Origin: Elmis aenea
Taxonomy: Eukaryota > Arthropoda > Insecta > Coleoptera > Elmidae
Assembly: GCA_947652605.1 (NCBI GenBank)
Contig: OX393582.1
Coordinates: 12,052,544 to 12,116,543, forward strand
DNA: 64,000 nucleotides
Direction of reading: 5' to 3'
The position numbers and the translations under genes were made by a program. This document shows, in pieces, positions 45,400 to 57,145 of this stretch (the first letter of the stretch is position 1; every line of letters starts with the position of its first letter). Below the pieces are notes generated by a model that was not told where the DNA came from, did not search any database, and saw nothing but the letters and a program-made list of their open reading frames with translations.

Positions 45400-46510
45400 A
45401 TAATGTTCAAGAAGCTTAAATTTGTCAAAAAATCCGGATTCATACAAGTTAATTGCAAAGAGAAATCAATCTTCATAGCAAATAGATGGTTTCTAGTCGA
45501 GCAGCGAGATGAGTTATCAGATTTACACACCATTGCATCTGGAGCACCTCAGGGCAACGTGTTAGGGTCAGTACGTTATACTCTATTTACGGCCGATATA
45601 CCTACAACTAATTTAACAACTGAAGCCACATTTGCTGATGATACAGCTATACTAACATTAGATACCAACCCTGCCGATGCATCCGCAGAACTGCAGAACA
45701 ATCTACATATGGTCGAAAAATGGCTAAGAAAATGGAAACTACAGGTTAACAATCTAAAATCAGCATATGTGACGTTCACCATGAGAAGAGGGACATGCCC
45801 GTCAGTGACACTAAGCAATATTCCAATACCATAAGCTGAAGACGTGAAATATCTTGGTATACATCTTGATAGGAGGCACACATTTTTACTAAGTGAACGC
45901 AGCTGGGACTCAAATTTAGCCAGCTGTATTGGCTAACTGGCAGAAAGTCACAACTGAAAATGAAAAACAAGCTCCTGCTTTTAAAAACTATAGTAAAACC
46001 TATATGGTCATCCAAATCTGGGGTACTGCCAGCATTTCTAACATAGAAATCCTCCAACGATTCCAGGACTAAACGCTAAGAAGCATTGTGGATGCACCAT
46101 GGTATGTACCTAATCACATAATTCATAGTGATCTTAAAATTAAAACTGCGTGAAGAAATTAAAAGCTTTTATGTGAAATACCAAGACAGACTTATTGTGC
46201 ATCCATACAACCTAGCCACACAACTCTTAGAAAACAACGATGAAATCAGAAGACTCAAACGTTTTAAACCATCGGACTTACCTACCAGGTTTGTTTAGTT
46301 GTACACTTTGATACGCAAATATGAATATTGCTCTACATTGTAATTAAATAATTAGGTAGATAATCTTACAAGAAAGAGAACCACCAATAGACTGTTCTCA
46401 GCAAGTTTAGTTTAGGTTTAGTTTTAGTTTAAATAGCTTAAGATTACACAATATTTACTTATTGTTCACAGGCAACAGATTGTAAATAAACAAGGTTTCT
46501 TAAGAAAAAA
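45400..46510 (+). pseudogene. Jockey-like LINE RT fragment
   Basis: Frame 45403-45834 has SGAPQGNVLGS, YTLFTADIPTT, the catalytic FADDTAIL, EKWLRKWKLQVN and CPSVTLSNIPIP. After that comes EDVKYLGIHLDRR, then frameshifted pieces (LLKTIVKPIW, VKYQDRL, IRRLKRFKPSDLPTRF near 46240-46298). A 3' UTR follows, ending with GATTGTAAATAAAC and an A-rich tail near 46478-46515. 5' truncated with many breaks; the endonuclease is absent. Confidence 0.82.
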
Positions 46511-47238
46511 GGAAATAACTTATTCTTAATTAAATTATTCAAATAGTCTGAAGCAATTTTATTTAACATTTTTCTTAATAGCAAGTTTTGTATAGTAGAT
46601 TTACGCAGTGACCTCAATCACATCACAATGTGTTTGTACATGATAGGCGTATGGTAATAAACATGATATAACATTCTAAATAACATACAACGACAACATT
46701 TGAGGGTCTTTGTAATAGGGACCCAGATTAAAGGATCAGAAAGGGATGGACATGGTTAACCAGGGTCGATTTGCCCGTACATATTTGCCATATTGTAACC
46801 GCAGTTGTACATTTAAGAGACAATTTAAGTTGAGAATTTCACGAAACAATTTTGATAACTTAGGGAATAATTAAAAACACATTCTTTATATTTCTGAAAA
46901 GTTTTGTTGCAATAAAAGAGTGGGTGCTAGTACGGAACATAATTAAATTTGGCTCTGCGCGTCGCGTTGCAGGAAGTGCAATAACTACAAATTTATTTTG
47001 CAGGATATTAAATTTTGGTGTGTATGTGCACGTTTAGGTATATACCTAACTAAAAATGGAAACCAATGCACCAAAATGAATAGGTATTGAACAGTAACGG
47101 CTTGACCATGTGGACTGCAAGGTTACAGGGTTTCCAGATTTAAGTGAATTGTTTTTAAAACTTGTTTACACATTAACTGAAAAACAATATTTTGTCGTTT
47201 GCACTGCAGCTTCGCTTAATTGTTTAAATTTTAAAACA
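46511..47238. other. No gene recognised
   Basis: AT-rich non-coding. Confidence 0.45.
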
Positions 47239-47296
47239 ATGGCTGTGTCTAAGAAAACTAAAGCTGAATTTTCCGCAGCTACTCAACGCTATACAG
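47239..47296 (+). pseudogene. Short ORF start interrupted by a hAT element
   Basis: ATG at 47239 begins MAVSKKTKAEFSAATQRYTA; the hAT MITE then interrupts. Skipping the element and one target copy, the frame would run about eight more codons to a TGA. I do not recognise it; it may be chance or the relic of a longer gene. Confidence 0.2.
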
Positions 47297-48166
47297 CAGG
47301 CCCGGGCAAATGGCGGCCCGCGGTAGAATTCTCTCCGGCCCGCGAAGCATTTTATAAATGATTATTAAAAGCAAAAATATTACTGTTTGTCCAATATAAA
47401 TTGGCGCATAAAAAGAATTTTAGAAAAAAATAATTATTCAATACATTATTTGAATAAGGCGGTTCCAATAAAATACATTAAACTTATGTCATACTAAATT
47501 TTAACAAAAACCCGTTCAGATCCTGTATTAGTGATTAACATTTAAAGGCAGTTTTAAGCATTTCAACAACAAAATTTTCACCAGACATACAAAAAATTAT
47601 AAGTGATGCTAAAAATTTCACTTTAGCCATTAAATTTTGATATGTATAAAAGTTGTATGTTTTGAGAAAATTTCATTCACCTCCAAAAGTTTAGTTTTAA
47701 TTCTTCATACTTCAATGATAAATCCTATCTTTAGTAAATTCAATGTTATATGCGTTTATATGTGTAAATATCATTCTTTCAATTACATTTTTGTTTTATT
47801 TAAAATTGCATGTTTTCATAAAAGGATTAATCTGTACCTATTTAGTAAATTTTTTTTAAAAATTTTGTTGTAAAAAATGTTAAAATGATTTTATAAAATT
47901 TTTATTCATTTTATTGTTTTATGTTGTATGAGTATTGTACACTTTGATAATTATCTAATATTAATGTTCAAAAATTTTCTTTTCAATTTTTTTATTTAAA
48001 TTGCTTAATAAATACATGTTTTGATTCAAAAATATTGGTTTTAAAATTTATTAAATAACCTCCTTAGCAAAAACTATACTTAAAATTAGAAAAAGAAATT
48101 GTTTGGCCCGCGGTCAAATTTTCATCCGCAATGTGGCCCGACAATCAAAAGATTTGCCCACCCCTG
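47297..48166. mobile_element. 870-bp non-autonomous hAT element
   Basis: Perfect 8-bp target duplication CTATACAG at 47289-47296 and 48167-48174. Ends CAGGCCCGGGCAAATGG and the inverse-type ATTTGCCCACCCCTG; the CAGGGGTGGGCAAA end type is common in hAT elements. GGCCCGCGG motifs occur near both ends, with an AT-rich core and no transposase. Confidence 0.9.
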
Positions 48167-48174
48167 CTATACAG

Positions 48175-48949
48175 CGTCATTTAAAAAGTCTTCAACAAAT
48201 TGAAAAGTTTTTATTATCGATTTTAAAAAAAATGTTGTTTCTTATAAATTTGTTGTATGATCTAAGACTAATTTTGAACTTAGAAACGTTGAATGAATAT
48301 TAATTTGTCACTAGATTTTAGCGATGTAAGAGATATTCCCGAGATTACAGTGTCTTAATTTTAAAAGTTACCAAAATAGTTTAAATTTAGAATAATTTTT
48401 GAATTTTTAACAACTTTTGCCTTTAAACATCTTTTGAAACTCTTAAAATAGGTGCAATTTAATTTTACGAATCTTTCTTAACCCTTTCAATACGACTTTT
48501 GGTCATTGAAGTAAATTATAAGTCGCTGAAAAAAATGTGTTGCTATAACTTACAAATGTGTGTGTATACAAAGTTTAAAATTTTTAGCACTTACTTTTTT
48601 AATAGAAGGACGAGACCAATGCTCCGGCAGTATTGCACCCCTGGGATAAATTTGACTCAGCAATGAATTAAGGTATAGATGGCTAAAATAATGACTTAGA
48701 GGGGCTACATGTATTTCTGATACAAACAACACTTGTAATAATCAGATTAATAGTAACAGTAAGTGAAAAATAATAAATTGTTATGACATGTAAAAACATG
48801 TCTTAAATTATCAAAGTTTTATTTTTTGGTGGTTAATTAAGTACAGCTGGTTTAATTATGTGATCTTTTGTTTTTCTTTTCTTGATAGCCACTTAGGTTA
48901 AACTTACTAAATACAATAATACTGTTATAACTTGATTATTTTTGAAGAT
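48175..48949. other. No gene recognised
   Basis: AT-rich non-coding. Confidence 0.45.
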
Positions 48950-49380
48950 ATACCTAACAACCCATACACCAATGAAACGAGAAAAAAGATTTCTTTTCAA
49001 TGAGGTCATAGCTAACAATAAGTATAGTTGCCATTTAAGAAAAAGTAAAGTTTGGCTTATACCTTAAAAATCAGGTGCAATAACTTTTTTCATATTTGTA
49101 TTCAATTCTTTGTAAAAAAATATGAACAGGAAATACAGGAATAATTTTCAATTTGATTTTAATATAGGAATTATGGAATTATTTACCATTACAAATATTT
49201 TCTTTGTTTAGTTTTTCTTAAATATTTTTAAAAAAAATGAAGATGTAAGTCGTATGTCAAAATGGTATTAAAGCTGTCTTAAAATTCTACCCCAATTTGC
49301 TAGTTTAATCGATTATGAACCTCTTATAATAACAAAGTTACCTATACAACACTTGTAGATTATTGTCTCCCTGTGTATCA
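48950..49380. repeat. Diverged relative of the fold-back mariner arm
   Basis: ACCAATGAAACGAGAAAAAA and GAGGTCATAGCTAACAATAA correspond to ATCATTGAAACGAGAAAAAA and AGACCATAGCCAACTATGAC in the arm of 3570-5107. The right end TGTAGATTATTGTCTCCCTG takes the place of the CAACAGGTTAG..CACCCTG terminus. A single, strongly diverged arm. Confidence 0.5.
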
Positions 49381-50077
49381 CCACAGTATTGTAAGGGTTT
49401 TAGGTCCCGCACCAACTTTTAACACCAATTAAATTTTTTGAGAAATCGATAATAACAAACTTTTCCATTTGATACAAAGTTTTTACATGATCCTGTATAA
49501 GAAGTGGCGAGTAGACATGGAGTGGGGGTGACGAACAATACACATGCTATTGCCGAGTTGACGACCAGTCGTACTTTTTGTTGTTTTTTTTTAAACATTA
49601 CCAACAATTTTTTGAATGTAAATGGATAAAAATAAATACAGATATTATGCTGTTCTGAGCGAGAAATTTGAAATTAAAAATTTGTCTGTTAAGAATATAA
49701 GTTACTTCTTTTAATAACAGTCTTCAATAAATGAGTAAACCAAAAAGAACAAAGAAATTTAAATAATAATTAAAAATATTAAATTTAGATAATAATAGTT
49801 TTATACAGGCATATTTTTACGTTTTGCTGGTATGGTAATATATTAACTTCGTCCACATAGTAAAAATTTTGGTTATATTTGTCGCTACAGCCCCTATATT
49901 GCAAGTTCTTACAAGCCGCCATTGGCATTGATTCTACATTACTGTAATTACCTTAAAGATTAACAATAATTTAGGCTGTATTTTGTTTTATAAGATTTTT
50001 AAATTTGAAAGTCGAAACCCATACAACACGTAAAAAATACCTACAGTTTATTATTACTCAGTTCTTCGAATGCACTC
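49381..50077. other. No gene recognised
   Basis: AT-rich non-coding. Confidence 0.45.
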
Positions 50078-50240
50078 AAAAGGTCAACTCACACCGGCGC
50101 GATTTCGAAGCGGGCGCGGCGCGGTCGCGGTCACGATAATTGGTAACCAGTTTACTTACTTACGTAACCAGGTTACTAATTATCGTGACCGCGATCGCGC
50201 CGCGCCCGCTTCGAAATCGCGCGGGTGTGAGTTGACCTTT
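50078..50240. mobile_element. 163-bp GC-rich palindromic MITE
   Basis: AAAGGTCAACTCACACCGG on the left is inverted as GGGTGTGAGTTGACCTTT on the right. Inside, GATTTCGAAGCGGGCGCGGC and GATAATTGGTAACCA are also mirrored, so almost the whole unit is one hairpin with a short loop (TTTACTTACTTACG). It is a sharp GC peak in AT-rich DNA. Target duplication not clear. Non-coding. Confidence 0.8.
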
Positions 50241-53200
50241 AATGGTTAATGGTAATGATTGACGTAATTGTTAAACCCTGGAATACATTTAAGCTAAAAT
50301 ATGTTTCGAAAATATCACTTTCAGAATTAAGATGTTATATTGCGCTTACGCTAATAATAACTGAGGGAAAATTAATAGAAATACATACATAAACAAGTAA
50401 ACGATGATACTGCCAACGAAATAGGCAATGTTATTTTATTGTACTTATACAAATTGCAATGACAATCAACTATTATTATTTTTATAGTTGGTCCTTGATG
50501 GGTAAAAATATTTTAAAACTATCCTTTTTTCCATAATATCCTTACCTTAGCTATGGATAAGATAACTTTTTATTGGGTCATTTACCACAGTTTTGTGTTT
50601 ATTAGTATACACTTAATTGGTTTGTGATTCGTCTTTATTGAGACAACATGAGCAAACTAGATGGAAATAAATTTAGAACAACAATAGAATGTATGTTATT
50701 TTAACTAATTAACAAAGTGTATAACGTTATACACGAGTTTACGACAGTAAACATTACTTCAAAGGTACCAGCAAAGTGTTTCACATTTGCAAAGTATGTT
50801 CCAGGGGCTTCAGTGATACATCAAAATGTAAATTTATATGTAGCTACGTATTTATGGCTCCAGGACAACAACAAAATTTTCGTTGCTACAAAAGACAGTT
50901 AAATTAAAGTTGACCCAGTAAGGCAGGGTGTAAATTATTATGAAGATTAATCTAAATTTGTACTACAATAAAGAATAAAAAATATTTGTTTTCCTTACCA
51001 CGTCACAACTTAGTTTTTAATAAAGATTTAGCTTTCACTTTATTCAGATATAATTAACCATAACAAAATTTTTTGGATTAACCTTTTTACGATAATAACC
51101 TCAAGGAATGTTTGCCGTTAAATTTATCTCTGCTTAAAACTACCGTCGTAAAGCGACTTTATGTCAAACAAGTGTAAAAGTAAAGATGTTGCACGGTAAC
51201 TCGCTATTTATTATCCGACACGTAGCAGGCAAAATTACTCTTCATTTACTAAGCGTATTTTATATTAGACGTTGAAAATGTTGGAATACGGAATATCACA
51301 TACTACTTTAGGCGAATACAGGTTTATTTTGTTTTATATTATAATTTTAAGAAGAAATTTAAAACATGAGTAAAAAGTAATAATTTGCTTAAAATAATAG
51401 TATAACTGAGTGGTGTTTTGGCAGAAGTTAATAGGTCCAAAATTTTCATTTTTTAGTTTTCAATTGATATGTCTTTTTAAAAGGGGTTTTCATAAGTAAA
51501 ATGTAGACCACCCTGTATAAGTATTAATTTTTTTTTGTTGACAATGCTTACATTTTTCATCAACATATGCAACTGCACTATCATGAATTAAAAATTTAAA
51601 GGCTTGCTCAACTTTTTGATTAAAATCTGTTTCATAATCATCGATATACTCCGTATCTCTTAACATTTTTTAAATTCATTAGCATTTCGTATTTTTTATG
51701 AGAAAGGCTGGCGCCGCCATATGCAATTGCCTAAAGTCGCCTAAAGGTAAAACCAGCCTTGCATTCAACACAATTATAAAACTTCTAGTGTTGTTGGTTT
51801 TTGTGTCAAAATTATATATCGTAACTTACTTTTAATACTAACAATATTGTTTGTGATTAGGTATCAATTTCAGCGCCGGTTTCAATCGAATTAGTATGCA
51901 TTGAATTTCGATCATCTTTTGCATAAATGTATATATATGATACGGTGTATTTTAATAGAGAAACCGCAGTACAAAAAACGGACATCACTTTTTGACAAGC
52001 AGTTTAATTTAACTTTTATTGCGAATTCGGACAATGGAATATAAATAAGGTGCTTTTTAAATATAATAATAATTAAAACGCGCTCTAAACTGTAATTTTG
52101 TTATTTAAAAAACAATAGTTGTACTACAACTCAATTTTTTAAGTAAGGCTTGTCAAAAATATTTCAATAAGTTTACGTATACAGCCTGTATAACACAGGG
52201 CAGTTGATATTTAAGTTATAAGAACTAGTAAAACAGTGTCATACTTTTATAGCTATTCGACGCGAGTTAAACATTTTAAAGATATTTGTGATGACTATAA
52301 TGTTCAGAAAGAAAAACTACTAGGGTACAGTAGTGGTTGACTATTACAGGCTTTAGAAATGATTTTAAAATGCTCTTAAACACTTTTTAGAGAAGGAAAA
52401 ATGTCCAACAATTATCAAAACTTTTTGTTAATTATACCTTTGCTAAAGCATGGCTTCTTCTTCATTGTCAAGCTTAACCTTTTAACTGTATGTCATAACA
52501 TTTCAATATGCGAAACTTTCGTTACTACTTTAAGAGAATTTAAACCACAATTATCTGAAAGTAAAAAGCAAAAGATTCTACTCATGAATGTAAGAAAATT
52601 ATTTGACAATTGGAAAAGGATCACTATCCGAATACAAAATAATTTAAAGACGTTGTGCAATCATTTTATCAAACTTGTATTGATTATCTATTTAAATCAG
52701 TGGGAAATGGCTTTTCAAGAAATGACTGAAATTGACGTACTAATCCTTTTATCTGAAATACAGTTTTGTCCAAAGAAACAAAATTGTAACTTTAGTTTCC
52801 AATTTAAAAAAAAATACAAATAAAACGGGGTGATTATTTGGATAAAATTTGTTTTGATCAAAAATTTTGTAAGTAAAGAAAAATTTTACCAATGGCAGCA
52901 AACTTTAATAACTGTTGAACAAAAATGGGTTTTAATATTTTAACACTTCTCTGAAAATTTATGCTTTTTAAAAACTTTTCTAACGCTTTCACTAGGAGTT
53001 TTTTTTTGTCATAAATACTTTTGGCACTAGAGAGAAAAAAATATCAACTGAAATTCGAAACACTTGAAGCTTCATTTATACCTACCATCTACTAAATATA
53101 ATTATTATATGAACCGTGTTTAACTTTTTGATTGTGTAAAACATAAAAACGACATTAAAAAAATCCTAACAAAAATATCATTGAAGTTAAAATAGAAATG

Positions 53201-53680
53201 TAAAGAATTAAAATGTTCAAAATTATTAGTGTTCTGTATAAAAAGTAACACATTTTATTTTTGTTGCTGACGTAAAAATAGAGTTTTTATTGCATTTTCA
53301 TGTCCGTCATACCACTTCAAAATGGTGGATTGCGTCTTTTTTTTTTTTAATTGATGTATCCGACGTGGTTTGGTATAAGTTTTGGTTCTGTCGCTCTGTT
53401 TGTCCTTATTTTTTTCCATAAAAATATGGTCATCGTACAGTACGCTCTATGTAGTTCGCAAAATAAAGAAAGTAAAAAAAAAAGTTACGCTGAACAACCT
53501 AATTATACATAAGGCCTTAAATTACCCTGTACAGCTATACTCCATGGTATTCAACTACTGAAACAGGCGCTTAATTCCCTTTAGACTTTTTCATTACTCG
53601 CACTTTACACACGTTTTATCACTTCTTTACAGCCTGATATAATTGCTCTTTTTTTATTGCGGGAGTTGTTTTAAAAATGC
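50241..53680. other. No gene recognised
   Basis: AT-rich with isolated MITE-end relics such as CCACCCTGTATA near 51509. A 140-codon AT-rich frame (52401-52823) has no recognisable domain. Confidence 0.45.
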
Positions 53681-53900
53681 AGCAAACATTATCGCGTGAC
53701 TTTTGCGACGAGTCCTTAACTGGGCACGCTATCCGAGGGGTGCCGGAATACAACAATAAGACCGCCCATCGACTGAGCATTCAGCATCTCTGGTAACGGT
53801 CCAGAGTGCTGCTAGCAGCTTCGAAACTTGCTTTATGGCCAATATGATATGTGACAATAAAGCCCGGGGCGGGTTTCATGCATCCAGCTGAATAAGTGAG
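53681..53900. other. GC-richer block, possible regulatory or exonic sequence
   Basis: Composition rises clearly above the surroundings. Near the end GAATAA|GTGAGTAC (about 53890-53903) has a strong donor-type consensus on the plus strand. No open frame stands out, so it would be a non-coding exon or regulatory element if functional. Evidence is composition and one splice-like site only. Confidence 0.2.
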
Positions 53901-54565
53901 TACTGAGCTGCTGCTATTTCAGCGATATCTGTTTGAAAGCCTGGTGTTTCTTTTGCACTTCAGGAGCAGACTAACAATTAAATGTAACATCGCAGCGGTG
54001 AGGCCGATTGGGAAAGTTATCGGCGCGCATTCAACTATAGAATTATGTGTTGTGTTTCATTTATATTTAAAAGTAATAAAATTTACGTTCATAAATTTTT
54101 CTTAAAAAAAACTTATTGCAACCATTCAGGAACTTTAATAATAATTAAAGTTTACTTGAATCAATCTCCGCATGAAAGCAATAGCTTAGTAATTAAATTA
54201 AGCACAAGGAACATTTTGTTTTTGTCATGGCAGGCAACTTAAAAGTTTAAGAAAGGTTTTAAAACCAATTTATCAGTATTATCCATCCAAAAATTTTGTT
54301 GTTTCTAAAGTAAAATTATAAGTAGCAAAAAATCTTAAAGCTTTAACCAAAGCAAAGTTCAAACGGTTTTTGATCGATGTTTACCAACATTTGTAAAATT
54401 TAAAACTGTTTTTGCATTTTCTATTTAACTTTTGCTTTAAAAGATCTTAGAAAATTAATATTTTTTTACATAATTAATCAATATAATGGTCAGATTGTAC
54501 AGTATTATCCAAAAACTAAGTATTTACTTAAAGGGTGTATTGATAAATTGATATATATATATATA

Positions 54566-56572
54566 CAGCCTGTTCAAACTTAAGTGGGCACTATTACTAA
54601 CTTTTTTATTTGAATAGGTAGAGAGTAGGTTAAATGGGGAAAGAATTACAACTTTTTATGGTGATTGTAACTCTTACATTTGTTTTATAAAATCACTTCC
54701 GGTTTCACCGGAAATGAACTCAACTTTCTTAATTTAAATGGAATTACTACTTTTTTTTAACGGATTTGAATTCTTTACTTAATTCTACGTCTTTTAAATG
54801 TATTTTATCATACATCAATAATTAACCGGTTTCGAGATATTTTCATTGGAAAATGTTACCGCAAATTTTCTTAATTTTTTTGTTAAATAACGTTATCCAT
54901 GAATATTAACAAAATTATGTACATGTTGCAATTGTTTTTCACAGTGACAGTTTGACAGTTAGCCAGTGATTATTCCAATTTGATCTCCAAAATGGTTTTT
55001 ACGCATGTAGAAAAATGTGATATGTTGGAAGTTTATTTAATTTGTCGAAAAAATGCAAACAGGGCAATTGAGGAATACACTCAGTTATATCCTGATCGCG
55101 TGGTTCCAAATAGAAGGTATTTTTTAAAACTATACAGAAAGTTTAGAACAAATGAACAAGTTTTTACTAAAAAACGAAAGAAAAAAGATTTTATTGTGGA
55201 TGAAGAGACTTTAATTACCACTTTGGCATATTTCGAGGCACACCCTAATAACTCAACAAGAGATTTGTTAAAAGAAATGGCAATTTCACTAGGTACGATA
55301 CATAGCATTCTGAAGAAGCATAAATTCGTTCCATACAAATATCGGCCAGTACATTTATTACATCCAGGTGATCTTGAAAGAAGGATGCAGTTTTGTCGGT
55401 GGTTTATAAACCACCGACAAAACTGCATTTATAAATGCTTGCCAAGAAAACCCAAATCATTTAAAATATGTCTTATGGAGTGATGAATCAAATTTTTCCA
55501 GTAAAGGTATGTTTAATAGGAAAAATTATCATTATTGGTCTCAAGAGAACCCTTTCCTCATTCATCCACACAATCCACAGAACCGTTTCAGTTTAAACGT
55601 ATGGTGCGGAATATTAGGTTCTAAAATAGTTGGGCCATATTTTTATCATGGCACTTTAACTGGGGTGCGATATGTTGAAATGATGACTGAAATACTAGAA
55701 GAGCTTCTCGACAATCTTAATTTAATTGATCGTCCATTCATTTATTACCAGCAAGATGGTGCTCCGGCTCATAATTATCATGGTACAAGTGCTCTATTAG
55801 ACAGATTATTTGGTAACCAATGGGCCCATCCAATGGTCGGCGCGTTCACCAGACATGACACCATTGGATTTTTTCCTCTGGGGGTACGTTAAAGATGAAA
55901 TTTACAAAAGAAGATATGAAACTGTAGATGAACTGCAAATTAATATTAATAACATTATCAGAAGTATTGATAGAAGAGTAATTTTAAAGGCTACTCGCAG
56001 TGTTCATAAAAGATTAATAAAATGTGACGAGCAGGGAGGAAGAGTTTTTGAACATCTACTTTAATTATTTTTTATTTGCATTTTGTTTTAACTATTTTAA
56101 TTGCTTAAATAAAATTATCGTCATTTCTTTCTAATTACACTAATTATAATAAGACTTCTTGTTTCATTTAAATTTGAAATTTAATTGTCATTTTCAATAT
56201 TTAGAAAGTGTGATATTATCAGAATATTTTTACATGGGGACAAATAGAGATTAATTTAATACAAAAGTAGTTATCGTAATTTTTTTTTTAAATTGTTATA
56301 TCTCGCAAACGGTTAAATATTGATGTACAACAAAATACATTTAAAAGACGTAGAATTAAGTAAAGAATTCAAATTCATTAAAAAAAAGTAGTAATTCCAT
56401 TTAAATTAAGAAAGTTGAGTTCATTTCCCGTGAAACCGGAAGTGGTTTTATAAAACAAATGTAAGGGTTAAAATCGTCATAAAAAGTTGTAATTCTTTCC
56501 CCATTTAACCTACTCTCTACCTATTCAAATAAAAAAGTTAGCAATAGTGCCCCCTTAAGTTTGAACAGGCTG
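54566..56572 (+). mobile_element. 2.0-kb mariner-family transposon (DD41D/rosa-like)
   Basis: Starts CAGCCTGTTCAAACTTAAG and ends with its inverse CTTAAGTTTGAACAGGCTG, TA on both sides, embedded in a TA repeat on the left. The terminal inverted repeats are long, about 280 bp with few mismatches. The inside is a transposase gene, full length apart from two frame breaks. The transposase motifs and long TIRs fit the DD41D group. Confidence 0.88.
54992..56064 (+). pseudogene. DD41D-type mariner transposase, frameshifted
   Basis: ATG 54992 begins MVFTHVEKCDMLEVYL. Domain order: helix-turn-helix (NANRAIEEYTQLYPDR), linker, a second HTH region (AHPNNSTRDLLKEMAISLG), then the RNase H-fold core. First catalytic Asp in LWSDESNF (about 55475), second in YYQQDGAPAH (about 55753), third in SPDMTPLDFFLWG (about 55852). 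Two breaks: a 25-bp fold-back insertion at about 55405-55430 shifts the frame, and a second shift lies near 55815-55830 before the third Asp. The C-terminus reads VHKRLIKCDEQGGRVFEHLL and a stop. All three catalytic residues are preserved, so inactivation looks recent. Confidence 0.85.
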
Positions 56573-56814
56573 TATATACAGTAGTTAGCGCAAATCTAAT
56601 TTAGGGTTTAATTTTATCGACATAAGACTAACAGATCGACGTTTAAATTTTTGTTCTTTCACCAGATGATTTTAAAAATTAAGCTATAATTTCCTTATTT
56701 TCCGAAAATTACCAAAATGTTGTCCAGGTTTTGGATTTGTTTTTTGAGTTGCATTTGACAAAGATTTTTGATCACAATCCTAACTTTTGTAGTAGGTGCT
56801 AATTTATAATTTCA
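56573..56814. other. Short spacer, nothing recognised
   Basis: AT-rich. Confidence 0.4.
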
Positions 56815-57145
56815 TAAATGGAGCAAATAGAGGATCGGTCCAAGAACGCTGCCCTGCGGTACTCTAGCTCTGATTTCCTTCATCTCCGAATGCTCATCTT
56901 CTTGTTTTAGTGTTAATAATCGATGGGAATGTATGATTTCAGTAATTTAGCGTATTGTTGTGGTAGCAATTTACTTTATTTGAACTCAAGCCCTTTGCGC
57001 CAGACCTTATCGAAGGCCTGGGCTACATCTAAAAAGATAGCTGAGCAAACTTGTTTGTTTTCTAACGCTTTCTCTCTGACATCAGTGATCCGATGTACTT
57101 GATCGAATGTGCTATGTTTATCTCTGAATCCAAACTAATGTTTTG
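56815..57145 (-). pseudogene. Jockey-like RT fragment
   Basis: Minus-strand pieces: FGFRDKHSTFDQVHRITD, then EKALENKQVCSAIFLDVAQA-FDKVW (the first catalytic Asp region), and after frame breaks KEIRARVPQGSVLGPILYLL (RT box). A decayed interior piece of a Jockey-type RT, from a different family than the 45400 copy. Confidence 0.78.

Noticed and set aside
52401..52823. 140-codon ORF as a protein gene
   Set aside because: AT-rich composition typical of chance frames, no domain, no splice or promoter context.
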